The notes under the pieces were generated by a model, which worked only from the letters and a program-made list of their open reading frames with translations, did no database searches and was not told where the DNA came from. A stretch of DNA of 64,000 nucleotides, from the NCBI RefSeq assembly GCF_001625355.1, contig NZ_JSEE01000011.1, positions 62,001 to 126,000 of the forward strand, read 5' to 3'. This DNA is from Marinomonas sp. TW1. GTDB lineage: Bacteria > Pseudomonadota > Gammaproteobacteria > Pseudomonadales > Marinomonadaceae. How positions within the stretch are numbered: position 1 is the first letter of the stretch; every line of letters begins with the position of its first letter. Positions 8,976-17,928 of the stretch are shown here, piece by piece. A program made the position numbers and the translations under genes.

Positions 8976-9620
8976 TCAACCCGACACGCCATCGACTTCA
9001 TTTCGCCAATCATAATCATAGTCGTGATCAGAATGATCGCTCACTTCAATCGGAGGATAGAGGTTTAACGTGACAGCTTGTCGAGCATCACTGCCAACCT
9101 CAAAACGCTTGATCGTATCCACGCCTTCAACAAAGCGCTCATTCCAAATAGAAACACTGTCGCCCGCCTCCACCGGCAAGGTCACCCAACCCTTATCATT
9201 GGTTTTAACCGCGTATTCATTGTCCGCGACAAAAATATACCCAATCATATCATCGTGAATATTACAGCCTAAAATCACCAACCCTGGTTTATCAAATTGA
9301 ATGGGGGCTATATCGGATCCTTTATACAACTTAATCTCAAAGCTTTTTGGTTCGGAAAAACTGTAAACATGGTGCCGAATGTCATCACTATTAGGGAATC
9401 GAACAAACTGCCCTTTTTGAACGACTAATATTCTAGGCACAAAAGACTCATCGACCTGATCCATCACAGCACTGTCTGTTGGGCTGGAAACCGCTTCACC
9501 CGTCACAAAAACCACCGCATCAGTAACCGGTTGCTGATCTTGATCTAAGATTTGCATTGTTACTTCAGCCGACGCCGCTTGTAACCATAAACAACACAAA
9601 CTAACCAATAGATATCGCAT
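8976..9620 (-). CDS. Secreted cupredoxin-like protein (methylamine-utilization-protein family)
   Basis: Residues 1-18 form a signal peptide ending AASA. The rest joins a small beta-rich carboxypeptidase-regulatory-like part to a plastocyanin-like copper fold. Candidate type 1 copper ligands are visible: His83 or His84, Cys119, His122 and Met125 in the GCNIHDDM motif. Proteins of this group are often annotated as methylamine utilization proteins, although no mau genes are present here. A periplasmic electron-transfer or copper-binding role is likely. The C-terminus is unusually His/Asp rich (SDHSDHDYDYDW), possibly a metal-binding tail. The gene is divergent from an AraC regulator. Confidence 0.8.
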   Translation of the reverse strand: MRYLLVSLCCLWLQAASAEVTMQILDQDQQPVTDAVVFVTGEAVSSPTDSAVMDQVDESFVPRILVVQKGQFVRFPNSDDIRHHVYSFSEPKSFEIKLYKGSDIAPIQFDKPGLVILGCNIHDDMIGYIFVADNEYAVKTNDKGWVTLPVEAGDSVSIWNERFVEGVDTIKRFEVGSDARQAVTLNLYPPIEVSDHSDHDYDYDWRNEVDGVSG

Positions 9621-9695
9621 GACTTCCCCTTTTGCTTAAGTCTAGATAGGTATAGAGTATCAGTATCTGAAAAGAAAGATTCATTTATCAGGCTG

Positions 9696-9724
9696 TTAAT
9701 ACTGACAGTCTACGTCAGTATTAA
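9696..9724. promoter_or_regulatory. 11-bp perfect inverted repeat between cupredoxin and AraC genes
   Basis: TTAATACTGAC (9696-9706) and GTCAGTATTAA (9714-9724) are perfect arms around a 7-base centre. The dyad is 37 bases before the AraC start and 75 bases before the divergent cupredoxin start. There is no T-run, so an operator is more likely than a terminator. Confidence 0.55.
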
Positions 9725-9761
9725 AAAGTAATCATCCGAATAGCAAGGCTAGGACAAGACA

Positions 9762-10511
9762 GTGCGTGATCCAATTGAACTCCTCTCTTATCAAGGCACG
9801 GCAGAAGCACACCTTCATACACACACCCAAATTGTTTTGCCGCTTTCCGGTCAATTGGAACTGGAAGTGGAAGGTCAACAGCAAGCGGTCGAATTCGGCC
9901 AAGGGTGCCTCATTTCATCACAACAAGCACATACGCATCTGGCCGAACACGACAACCGATGCCTAGTATTAAATGCCCTGCCTATTTGGAATCAAGACTT
10001 AATAAGCCAAGAAAAATTCATCCAATTAACCCCTCAAGCCCAGGCCTATTTACCTTTCTTGTCTACTTTGTCAGCGGACTCAAACTTGCTCAAACAACAG
10101 CAAGCTTTAGTCTTTTTAGAGCATTTATTGCCTCTACCTAAAGAAACATTACGACACGCACATGTCCGGTTACAAAAAGCCAAACAGTTAATCGATCAAG
10201 AGTTCGCTAATGGCTTGTCCATCAAGCAAGTCGCACAACAAGTGCATTTAAGCACCAGTCAATTAACACTACTATTTAAGCAACATCTTAGCGTGACCCC
10301 AAAACAATACCTTCTCCAGAAACAATTCACTGCGGCAAAGCATTGGCTCAGTTGCTCTCAACACAGCCTAGAAGAGATTGCACAGAAAGTGGGATTGAGC
10401 AACGCCAGCGCCCTAGTCAGGCTTTTTCATCAACATGGAAATATGACGCCGGGCACATTTCGCTCTACTCTTCACGCTGAATCTCAAAAGCAATTTCCCA
10501 GTTGCGAATAA
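9762..10511 (+). CDS. AraC-family transcriptional regulator with cupin sensor domain
   Basis: The 249-residue protein has an N-terminal cupin-like fold (HLHTHTQIVLPLSGQLELEVEG, residues ~17-75). The double helix-turn-helix of AraC proteins lies at ~150-240 (GLSIKQVAQQVHLSTSQLTLLFKQ and LEEIAQKVGLSNASALVRLFHQ). The start is GTG with AGGACA upstream. Such regulators bind a small ligand and control neighbouring genes. The divergent cupredoxin gene and the dyad between them make it the obvious target. Its 3' end overlaps the convergent binding-protein gene by 47 bases. Confidence 0.88.
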   Translation: MRDPIELLSYQGTAEAHLHTHTQIVLPLSGQLELEVEGQQQAVEFGQGCLISSQQAHTHLAEHDNRCLVLNALPIWNQDLISQEKFIQLTPQAQAYLPFLSTLSADSNLLKQQQALVFLEHLLPLPKETLRHAHVRLQKAKQLIDQEFANGLSIKQVAQQVHLSTSQLTLLFKQHLSVTPKQYLLQKQFTAAKHWLSCSQHSLEEIAQKVGLSNASALVRLFHQHGNMTPGTFRSTLHAESQKQFPSCE

Positions 10512-11523
10512 AACGCTGCTGTTTGGCGTAATCACGCCCCACTAACAATTGCTGATCCAATTCTATAATGCCTGTTGGCCCTGGTGCACTCACCACAAAA
10601 GGATCATCTGTATTTTTCACATCGGGGTGAATTGGGAATAATAACCCTTGCTCTTGCATCATTTTTTGAGCGCGATCTGACAATAAGAAATCAATAAACA
10701 AGCCCGCATCCTGAGGATTGGGCGCATTTTTTGGAATCAAGGCGGCACGCATCAACATTAAAGTAAAATCTTTCGGCAAAATCATTTTGAGACGATCGTC
10801 GTCTTTTGCCCTTTGAGAAGCGTAAGAGCCAAGCAGGTTATAACCCAATACCAACTTACCGTCGGCCACATCGTCGATAATATTATGAGTGCAACAGTAG
10901 GTCTGTACATCGTGGCTACCAAACGCCTCCAACAGACGCCCCCATGTTAAATCCGCCTGACGTGCATCCTGACTCGCCAAAAGATACCCAACACCACTTT
11001 GACGAATATCATAGGTACCAATACGTTTTGTCATGGCTTGCCCATGCTGTCGTATGGTCTGCAATAACGACTGTCGGTCTTCTGGCAAAGGCCCAGGAAA
11101 GGCGTCTTTGTTTACCAGCATCACAATCGGCTCTAATGAAAACGCAAAAAGCTGGTCACGCCACTTAAAATCTTGCGGTAGATTGTCCGTTAAACTCGAC
11201 TGATAGGTTCGGGCATAACCATCATTAACCAACTTAAAATGCAGATCCATTGCACTGCTAATGGCCAAACTCGCCACTGGACTCGATTGTTCCTCAATGG
11301 TCAAATAATAGAGCTCAAGGGTATTCACATCACGATAAGCCACTCGCACGTCTGGATATTGTGCGACAAAATCCTGCAAAATGGGTTCAAAGGACGTCAA
11401 GTCCAAAGCCGAGTTAATCACTAATACCCGTGACGCATTTTTTTTCCCAAACCAAACGGTTGGCGATTCGGCCCAAGCCAAGGACAAACCAAAACACATT
11501 ATAATCGTCAGCCATGCTTTCAT
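10465..11523 (-). CDS. Periplasmic extracellular solute-binding protein, regulatory-type (PgtC-like)
   Basis: The 352 residues start with a signal peptide (cut after SLAWA, about residue 18). A two-lobed binding-protein fold follows, similar to iron/thiamine-type ABC binding proteins (FAFSLEPIVMLVNKDAFPGPLP; FIDFLLSDRAQKMMQEQG). No permease or ATPase gene accompanies it. Its start overlaps the stop of the upstream sensor kinase gene by one base (TGATG), so it is translationally coupled to a two-component system. The known parallel is PgtC of the PgtABC phosphoglycerate system, where a binding protein helps the sensor detect ligand. A sensing role is therefore inferred. Confidence 0.8.
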   Translation of the reverse strand: MKAWLTIIMCFGLSLAWAESPTVWFGKKNASRVLVINSALDLTSFEPILQDFVAQYPDVRVAYRDVNTLELYYLTIEEQSSPVASLAISSAMDLHFKLVNDGYARTYQSSLTDNLPQDFKWRDQLFAFSLEPIVMLVNKDAFPGPLPEDRQSLLQTIRQHGQAMTKRIGTYDIRQSGVGYLLASQDARQADLTWGRLLEAFGSHDVQTYCCTHNIIDDVADGKLVLGYNLLGSYASQRAKDDDRLKMILPKDFTLMLMRAALIPKNAPNPQDAGLFIDFLLSDRAQKMMQEQGLLFPIHPDVKNTDDPFVVSAPGPTGIIELDQQLLVGRDYAKQQRFIRNWEIAFEIQREE

Positions 11524-12983
11524 CAGATTCGTCCTCTAAAAAAGCTCAATTTGTCTATGTCCACCTGAAAGGTCGTGCCCTTGGGTTGAGTATCGAGAAT
11601 TTCGATGTGAGCATGATGATGATCTAAAATGTCTTTCACCATAGACAAACCAACCCCACTTCCAGCGATGTCATAACGAGCCCGATAAAAACGCTCAAAT
11701 ACGCGCTCTTTTTCTTCTTCAGCAATGCCATCACCATAATCAATCACCTGAATACGATAGGTTTTCGACAATTCCTCTACTCGAACAATCACATCCGTTT
11801 GCTGTTGTTTTTGATGGCCACTATATCGCACCGCATTCTCAATTAAGTTTTGCATCATCTGCTGAATCGAGAAACCATCACCAAGCACCCACGCTTCCTG
11901 AAGAGAGCATTCGTAAGACAAACGCACCCCTTGATGCAAAGCGGGCACAGCGTGCTCACGACATGACGCGGTAATCGGCACTAACAAGTCCATTGGTTCC
12001 AATCGGTGAGTTTGCAGTCGATGTGAGACCACAGCTTGATTCAATAATAAAGTCACTGTCTGGCTCAAATAATCACATTGACGAACAATATTCTCTAGGG
12101 CCAGATGCTGCTTTTCTGGCGAGGTGTTATCACGAGCATTTTCCGCCAACGCTTTCAAACTCGCCAATGGCGTTCGCAATTGATGGGCCGCGTCGGCCGT
12201 ATAATTTTCAAGTTGTTCAAGGTTTTTTTGAAGGCGTGCCATAAAGTGGTTGATAGCCACTTTTAAATGATGAGTTTCTTTCGGAGTATTGATGGTAATG
12301 GGGGTCAAATCCCCTTTTACGCGCTCTTCTAGCGCCCACTCAATGCGATGTAAAGGGCGTAAGACCAAATGGCTACCAATCATAATCAATGCAATGGCAA
12401 CCAACGCAATTAGTACCACCACCTCAACAGCACGCTGGGTAATGGAAGAAGCCATTTTTTCCCTAGACAAGCGTGTTTGACCTAAGATGATTCGAACAGT
12501 TTGTGCGCTTTCAGGATTGGTAAGATGACGCTCAAGCCATGCAAATCGAACCGATTCTCCGGAATAGCTTTGATTATAAAATTGCATTTGATCCAAAACA
12601 GGTTGTTTTGGCGGTTGGGAGTCAAGGTTATCATAGCCAGTAATAAAACCCTGCTCTAGACTCTCGACTTTATAAAACACCCGATCTTCATCAGCTTGAG
12701 CTAGAGTCGCAAAAGCGGACCAAGGAATATCAACACTCACCTGATTGTCTATCAGCGCGATGTTTTCATCCATTTGCAACAAGGCACTGCGCAACAGTCG
12801 ATCATAGGATAAATCCGCTAACTGGCGACTGTAATCAAAAATCAGATTAATCGCGATGCCGGCAATGACACAAATCACAATGACGCCCGAGACAATGAAA
12901 CGAAAGCGTAATGAAGGGGCTTTTTTTAACGCCAGTTTTTCATCGTCATTCAGATTTTGAGGACTGAGTGATTTCTGCCACAT
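11523..12983 (-). CDS. tctE: TctE-type sensor histidine kinase
   Basis: With the ATG at 12981-12983, which has AGAGGA upstream, the protein has 486 residues. A TTG six bases earlier is possible but weaker. The order is: membrane segment ~30-50, periplasmic TctE-type sensor domain ~55-180, second membrane segment ~187-208, HAMP, HisKA with the phospho-accepting His267 (DAAHQLRTPLAS), and HATPase (QNLIENAVRYSG, GSGVGLSMV). It should phosphorylate the response regulator whose gene overlaps its 5' end by 38 bases. The tctCBA transporter is next door, so a tricarboxylate or related carboxylate is the likely signal. Confidence 0.88.
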   Translation of the reverse strand: MWQKSLSPQNLNDDEKLALKKAPSLRFRFIVSGVIVICVIAGIAINLIFDYSRQLADLSYDRLLRSALLQMDENIALIDNQVSVDIPWSAFATLAQADEDRVFYKVESLEQGFITGYDNLDSQPPKQPVLDQMQFYNQSYSGESVRFAWLERHLTNPESAQTVRIILGQTRLSREKMASSITQRAVEVVVLIALVAIALIMIGSHLVLRPLHRIEWALEERVKGDLTPITINTPKETHHLKVAINHFMARLQKNLEQLENYTADAAHQLRTPLASLKALAENARDNTSPEKQHLALENIVRQCDYLSQTVTLLLNQAVVSHRLQTHRLEPMDLLVPITASCREHAVPALHQGVRLSYECSLQEAWVLGDGFSIQQMMQNLIENAVRYSGHQKQQQTDVIVRVEELSKTYRIQVIDYGDGIAEEEKERVFERFYRARYDIAGSGVGLSMVKDILDHHHAHIEILDTQPKGTTFQVDIDKLSFFRGRI

Positions 12984-13629
12984 AACCAATTCCTCTTAAT
13001 GTGCTGATCACCAAATCCCCTTTTAGCATTTTTTTTCGCAACCGCCCGACATACAGCTCTATAGCATTAGGCCCTGGCGTTTCATTAAAATTAAAAAGAT
13101 GATCCGTTATTTCGTCTTTGCTGAGCACTCGCCCCAAATGCCCTAGAAAAATCTCCAGCAAGCGAAATTCTCGATTAGTAATCGCCGTCAACTCCCCTTC
13201 GATAAACACTTGTCGGCTATCACGATTAACCTGAATGTTACCATGCTCTGTTACGTTAGTAGCGTAACCTTGTTTTCGTCTTAGCAAAGCTCGGCATCTG
13301 GCCTCTAGTTCACCAAAATCAAAAGGTTTTGTTAGATAATCATCCGCTCCAGCATCCAGCAAACGAATACGATCATCAATATGATCCCGAGCCGTTAAAA
13401 TCAGTACTGGCGTATCATCATCACGCTGCCTCAATTTTTGAAGCAATTGCAGGCCAGATAAACCTGGTAAATTCAAATCCAGCAAGATCAAATCCACAGA
13501 CTGATAACGCAACATTTCATCGGCCTGTTTACCATCTGTTATCAAATCAACGCCGTGACCGAGCGACGTTAAACGCTCATAAATGGCCTGACCTAATACC
13601 TGAGTATCTTCGACTACTAAAATTCTCAT
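12946..13629 (-). CDS. tctD: TctD-type OmpR-family response regulator
   Basis: The 227 residues hold a receiver domain (phospho-acceptor Asp51 in LLDLNLPGLSG; Lys101 region YLTKPFD) and an OmpR-type winged helix (ITNREFRLLEIFLGHLGRVLS, NAIELYVGRLRKK). It is the first gene of a three-gene operon with the sensor kinase and the binding protein. It most likely activates tctCBA, which lies upstream beyond a terminator. The near-identical direct repeats upstream of tctC are candidate binding sites. Confidence 0.9.
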   Translation of the reverse strand: MRILVVEDTQVLGQAIYERLTSLGHGVDLITDGKQADEMLRYQSVDLILLDLNLPGLSGLQLLQKLRQRDDDTPVLILTARDHIDDRIRLLDAGADDYLTKPFDFGELEARCRALLRRKQGYATNVTEHGNIQVNRDSRQVFIEGELTAITNREFRLLEIFLGHLGRVLSKDEITDHLFNFNETPGPNAIELYVGRLRKKMLKGDLVISTLRGIGYVAEITQSSKSE

Positions 13630-13670
13630 AAGGCGCCTGCGAGTTCATTATTATTGTTTGATATAAAGCA

Positions 13671-13705
13671 AAAAAATTCGAACGATAAAAACCGTCCGAA
13701 TTTTT
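13671..13705 (-). terminator. Rho-independent terminator after tctA
   Basis: AAAAATTCGAACG and CGTCCGAATTTTT (13672-13684 with 13693-13705) form a 13-bp stem with one mismatch. It ends the tctCBA transcript just before the tctD operon begins. Confidence 0.8.
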
Positions 13706-13731
13706 AAGTTTCTACTAATTTCGTTAACTAT

Positions 13732-15246
13732 TTAGCTTGTGCTATTTTTTGATCTGGCCATCTTAGCACGGACAATTGGACCAACAACAATAGGTAAAAC
13801 TAATCCTAGAATTGCCACAGTCCAAAGACCAATACTTAAACCACTATTGAAAAGCACACCCCAATCACCATCAGATAACACCAATGCATGACGTAAGCTT
13901 TTTTCCATTTCAGGCCCAAGCAACATACCTAAAATAATCGGTACCAATGGAATGTCCACTTTACGGAAAATGTAGCCCGCGACACCAAAACCTACCATGA
14001 AATACAAATCCAACGCACTGTGACTCACAGAGTAGATACCTACTGAAGCAATCAAGGTCACGATTGGCATGAGATATTTAGGCGGAATACTCAACAATTT
14101 AACGAAAATACCAACCATAGGGATGTTTAACAGCAACAACACTAGGTTACCAACAAACATGGCGGCAATCACCCCCCAAACGAGGTCCGCATTCTGCTGG
14201 AACAACATAGGGCCTGGTGAGATATTCAACGAAATCAACATGGCTAACAATACAGCGGTCGTACCACTGCCTGGTACACCTAGCGTTAACATAGGAACCA
14301 AGGCACCTGACGCAGCACCATTATTACCGGCTTCTGGGGCAGCGACGCCACGAGGGTCACCATGACCAAACTCACCTTTGTCCGAGGTACGTTTCTCCAA
14401 CGTGTAGCTGATGAAGCTACCAAGAGAAGCACCTGCGCCAGGCAATACGCCAGACACAAAACCAAGCAAGGCCCCACGAATAGAAGCAGGCAAGACTTTG
14501 ATAATATCTTTCGCTGATAATTTTAATTTATTAATCGCCACTTGCTTTAGACCATCACCCGCGTGACGCTCAAGGAAAAACAACAATTCACTGATCGCAA
14601 ATAGACCAACAATAGCGATAATGAAATCGACGCCTTCAAATAACTCTAGTGTATTGAAGGTATAACGCTGAACACCAGTCGAAATATCAATACCAACGGT
14701 CGCAATCATCAAACCAATGGCCGCTGCCATTAGTGTTTTGAATTGGTTCTTACCAGTGATACCACCGAGAGTCGCAAAGGCTAATGCAAACAATGCAAAA
14801 TATTCAGACGGGCCAAATTTCAACGCAAATTTAGCCAAGATTGGTGCCAGAATAACTAAGCCGATAGTAGCAATGAAACTGCCGATAAACGAAGCAATGG
14901 CCGAAATGGCTAAGGCTTCAGCCGCTTTCCCTTTCAACGCCATTGGATAACCGTCTAAACAGGTCATCATGGCCGGCTCATCCCCTGGAATATTTAACAG
15001 GATAGAAGAAATACGACCACCGTACATGGCCCCCGCATACACGGATGTCAATAAGATAAGCGATGACGTTGGCGATAAGCCCAAGCTAAACGCCAATGGG
15101 ATCAAAATGGCCACACCATTGGCAGGCCCAAGACCAGGCAAAGCTCCGATAAGCGTCCCTAGAATCGCCCCCGCCACGGCAAACATAATACTTTCTGGCG
15201 ATAATGCAACGGCAAAGCCTTGCATCAATAAGCTGATCGTATCCAT
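13732..15246 (-). CDS. tctA: Tripartite tricarboxylate transporter, large membrane subunit TctA
   Basis: The 504-residue integral membrane protein has about twelve hydrophobic segments. It shows the TctA signatures GALPGLGPANGVAILIPL near residue 40 and SGVLPGAGASLGSFISY near 265. It is the large permease of the TctCBA system, which imports citrate or other carboxylates using an ion gradient. Its start lies 1 base after the tctB stop, and a terminator follows. Length and conserved glycine-rich loops match the family closely. Confidence 0.96.
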   Translation of the reverse strand: MDTISLLMQGFAVALSPESIMFAVAGAILGTLIGALPGLGPANGVAILIPLAFSLGLSPTSSLILLTSVYAGAMYGGRISSILLNIPGDEPAMMTCLDGYPMALKGKAAEALAISAIASFIGSFIATIGLVILAPILAKFALKFGPSEYFALFALAFATLGGITGKNQFKTLMAAAIGLMIATVGIDISTGVQRYTFNTLELFEGVDFIIAIVGLFAISELLFFLERHAGDGLKQVAINKLKLSAKDIIKVLPASIRGALLGFVSGVLPGAGASLGSFISYTLEKRTSDKGEFGHGDPRGVAAPEAGNNGAASGALVPMLTLGVPGSGTTAVLLAMLISLNISPGPMLFQQNADLVWGVIAAMFVGNLVLLLLNIPMVGIFVKLLSIPPKYLMPIVTLIASVGIYSVSHSALDLYFMVGFGVAGYIFRKVDIPLVPIILGMLLGPEMEKSLRHALVLSDGDWGVLFNSGLSIGLWTVAILGLVLPIVVGPIVRAKMARSKNSTS

Positions 15247-15247
15247 A

Positions 15248-15688
15248 TTAAAACTCCAATAAACCGAGTGGCAGAGCTAACTCAAGCACATGATTGAATA
15301 AGAAGAAGATGGCAACAGAACTAATCACACCAGTAATGACACTCTTCGACACACTTGCCCCCATGCGCCAGCATAAAAACGTTACGACCAATGCGGCTGC
15401 CGGCATAAACCCAATGGGTTCAATCGCCCAAGCAAAAACCAACATTGCCAACACCACAATAGTCAGTTCCACTAACATAGCCGCTGGTGCCCACTTCTCA
15501 TCTGGGTCTGGTCGTACCATCATATAAATTGAGCTGATCCCGAGAATAATGGACAGCATAATAGGAAAGGTTTCAGGTCCGACACTTTCATGCCCACCAA
15601 AAGGCACTGGAAATTGAGTCGCTTCCCAACCGTACGCTACGGCGAGAATTAGCATCAGCATGCCAAACACACGATCATTTACGCGCAT
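15248..15688 (-). CDS. tctB: Tripartite tricarboxylate transporter, small membrane subunit TctB
   Basis: The 146-residue protein has four predicted membrane segments and the N-terminal layout of TctB (RVFGMLMLILAVAYGWEATQF; VGPETFPIML). It pairs with TctA in the membrane. The gene lies between tctC and tctA, with 82 bases to tctC and 1 base to tctA, in the usual C-B-A order. Confidence 0.93.
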   Translation of the reverse strand: MRVNDRVFGMLMLILAVAYGWEATQFPVPFGGHESVGPETFPIMLSIILGISSIYMMVRPDPDEKWAPAAMLVELTIVVLAMLVFAWAIEPIGFMPAAALVVTFLCWRMGASVSKSVITGVISSVAIFFLFNHVLELALPLGLLEF

Positions 15689-15770
15689 GTTTCTGCTCCA
15701 TGTTAGTTAATCAATAGAATATAAAAAAGGAAAACAGGAGGGGTTTCCCCCTCCAAATAGCGGTTTGCTA

Positions 15771-16763
15771 TTAGCGGATCAAACCAATATCTTTTGATAG
15801 GATTTGGATATCCAAAGTTTGATTTTTAACGAATTGGGTAAACTCAGCACCGGACTTGTGGAATGGCATCAGGCCATTTTTAGTCATGATGTCTTTCCAC
15901 TCTTGAGTGGTGTACAACTCATTCATGGTATCTACCCACCAATCGTAAGAGTCTTGACTCGCTTTACCTGGTACGTAAAAACCACGCCAATTTGGAGCCA
16001 CGGAATCAATACCTTGCTCCATCGCCGTTGGAATGGTGTTAAAAGGTGCTGGCAAACGCTGCTCAGATAGCACAGCTAACACACGCAAATCGCCAGAGTC
16101 CATAAAACCCTTCACTTCGGATACATCACCAGTGAAAGCGTCAACATGACCACCAACAACCTGGACGAGAGCTTCAGAGCCACCACTAAACGCTAAGTAA
16201 CGAACTTTTGGTAAATTCTCAACGTGCGCTTTTTGCGCTGTCATCAAGACTTTTAGATGATCCCAACCACCAGATGCACTACCACCAGCGAATTTCACTG
16301 AAGTTGGATCTTGCTTAAGGGCGTCAATCAATTGATTAAGAGAAGTGTATTTTGAATCTTTACCAACGGCGATGATGCCGTAGTCCGCACCCAATGTACC
16401 CACCCATTTCACTTGGTCTGAGTTCATTCCAGGGAATTGGCCTTGCGCAAGGCGAGTTGTGGTTGCCGTACTGGCGGCAACAATCAGATTATCATCTTTA
16501 GTGCGTTTACTGACCGTGTGCGCAAACGCTACACCACCACCAGCACCTGACATATTGACTGTTTGCACATTGCCTTTGATGTAATCTTGGTCAACCAAAA
16601 CCTTACCGACACTACGACAAGTGAAATCCCAACCACCGCCTGGATTGGCTGGTGCGATACATTCCGCACTGCGAGCAGGTTCATAGGCATGAGCCTGTCC
16701 AACCATAGAAAGTGCGACCGCACTAGAGACAAGAACAGACTTTAAAGATAGGTTTTTAAGCAT
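15771..16763 (-). CDS. tctC: Tripartite tricarboxylate transporter, periplasmic binding protein TctC (Bug family)
   Basis: The 330-residue protein has a signal peptide ending at about residue 26 (GQAHA). Typical Bug/TctC motifs are present (CIAPANPGGGWDFTCRSVGK; VNMSGAGGGVAF; FAGGSASGGWDHL). It delivers the carboxylate to TctBA. In some related systems the binding protein also signals to the sensor kinase. The ATG follows a strong AGGAGAA site. It heads the tctCBA operon. Confidence 0.95.
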   Translation of the reverse strand: MLKNLSLKSVLVSSAVALSMVGQAHAYEPARSAECIAPANPGGGWDFTCRSVGKVLVDQDYIKGNVQTVNMSGAGGGVAFAHTVSKRTKDDNLIVAASTATTTRLAQGQFPGMNSDQVKWVGTLGADYGIIAVGKDSKYTSLNQLIDALKQDPTSVKFAGGSASGGWDHLKVLMTAQKAHVENLPKVRYLAFSGGSEALVQVVGGHVDAFTGDVSEVKGFMDSGDLRVLAVLSEQRLPAPFNTIPTAMEQGIDSVAPNWRGFYVPGKASQDSYDWWVDTMNELYTTQEWKDIMTKNGLMPFHKSGAEFTQFVKNQTLDIQILSKDIGLIR

Positions 16764-16909
16764 GATTTTCTCCTGCTTGTTATTGTTTTTGTTAGCGAGT
16801 CAAGTTTCTAAAATAAAATGCTCAGTAAACTTGATGGGCTTCACCTTACCTTTTAAACCTGTCACCACCCTGTCAACGTCCTTTTTTATTTCACTTATTA
16901 TGTAAAAAA

Positions 16910-16950
16910 GCGTGTTTTTAACAATGCACTTTAGCGTTTTTTGACAATGC
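16910..16950. promoter_or_regulatory. Two near-identical direct repeats between tctC and the YddG-like gene
   Basis: GCGTGTTTTTAACAATGC (16910-16927) and GCGTTTTTTGACAATGC (16934-16950) differ by one inserted base and one substitution; they start 24 bases apart. OmpR-type regulators commonly bind tandem direct repeats, so these could be TctD sites. They lie 147 bases before tctC and 55 before the divergent gene at 17005, so either gene may be the target. Confidence 0.45.
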
Positions 16951-17004
16951 TCAAACGCACTAAAACCCGTAAGCTATACATAATTCTAACGTTAAGGGCA
17001 AAGC

Positions 17005-17928
17005 ATGAGCACTTCAATAACGACCCACTCCTCTCCACAAGCAACCCTTATTGGCAGCATTGCGATTTTGCTGTGGAGCATTTTAGCCCTGTTTACCACG
17101 CAAGCGGGTCTCGTTCCACCTTTACTCCTGCTCACCCTCACCTTTGGCGTGGCCACCTTGTTGTTTTTTTCTGTTTACCTTGCCAAAGGAGAGATTAAAA
17201 TCTCTTGGCAAAGTACACCGAAAAGCGCCATCGCTATGGGTGGTTTAGGCTTTTTTTGCTATCACTTTTGTTATTTCTATGCTTTTCAGCACGCGCCACC
17301 AGTGGAAGCCGGCCTCATTGCCTACTTATGGCCACTGCTAATCGTTTTGATGGCAGGCATGACAAAAGGTCATCACTTATCTTGGACTCACCTTATTGGC
17401 GCTATAGTCGCTTTCATAGGAACGGCCATCATGCTGCAATCAAAGACCACCATAGCGGATAGCAGTGGTATAGAAGTACATTGGACGGGGTATGCCGCCG
17501 CGTTTGCTTGCGCCCTGCTCTGGTCAAGTTATTCCGTGGCTAACCGACGTTATCAAAATGTTCCTTCAAGCTCCGTGCTCTGGTACTGCCTCATCACGAC
17601 AATACTGGCTGGCATCAGTCACCTTATATTGGAAACCACACCCGAAACGTTAACAAGCAACACTTGGATCGCCATTCTTGGCCTGGGTCTGGGACCCGTT
17701 GGCGTGGCGTTTTTCTGTTGGGATTTCGGTGTCAAACGGGGCAATTTATCTTTGTTAGGGGTGTTGTCTTATACCGCCCCTGCTCTTTCTACAGCCTGGC
17801 TTGGCCTGTTTACTGAAGCCGAGCTGACTCAAGGTCAAATCATTGCCTGCCTGTTTATTACCTTCGGCGCCCTGTTCGCCAGCCTTATGCCAAATAAAAA
17901 GCCAGACACAAAAATGCCCCAAACATAA
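17005..17928 (+). CDS. DMT-superfamily exporter, YddG-like (aromatic amino acid efflux type)
   Basis: The 307-residue protein has ten hydrophobic segments arranged as two EamA repeats. The FYAFQHAPPVEAGLIAYLWPLLIVL and GPVGVAFFCWDFGVKRGN stretches are those of the YddG subgroup, which exports aromatic amino acids and other small metabolites. The substrate here is inferred. The stop codon lies in the loop of the terminator hairpin that follows. It is divergent from tctC. Confidence 0.85.
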   Translation: MSTSITTHSSPQATLIGSIAILLWSILALFTTQAGLVPPLLLLTLTFGVATLLFFSVYLAKGEIKISWQSTPKSAIAMGGLGFFCYHFCYFYAFQHAPPVEAGLIAYLWPLLIVLMAGMTKGHHLSWTHLIGAIVAFIGTAIMLQSKTTIADSSGIEVHWTGYAAAFACALLWSSYSVANRRYQNVPSSSVLWYCLITTILAGISHLILETTPETLTSNTWIAILGLGLGPVGVAFFCWDFGVKRGNLSLLGVLSYTAPALSTAWLGLFTEAELTQGQIIACLFITFGALFASLMPNKKPDTKMPQT

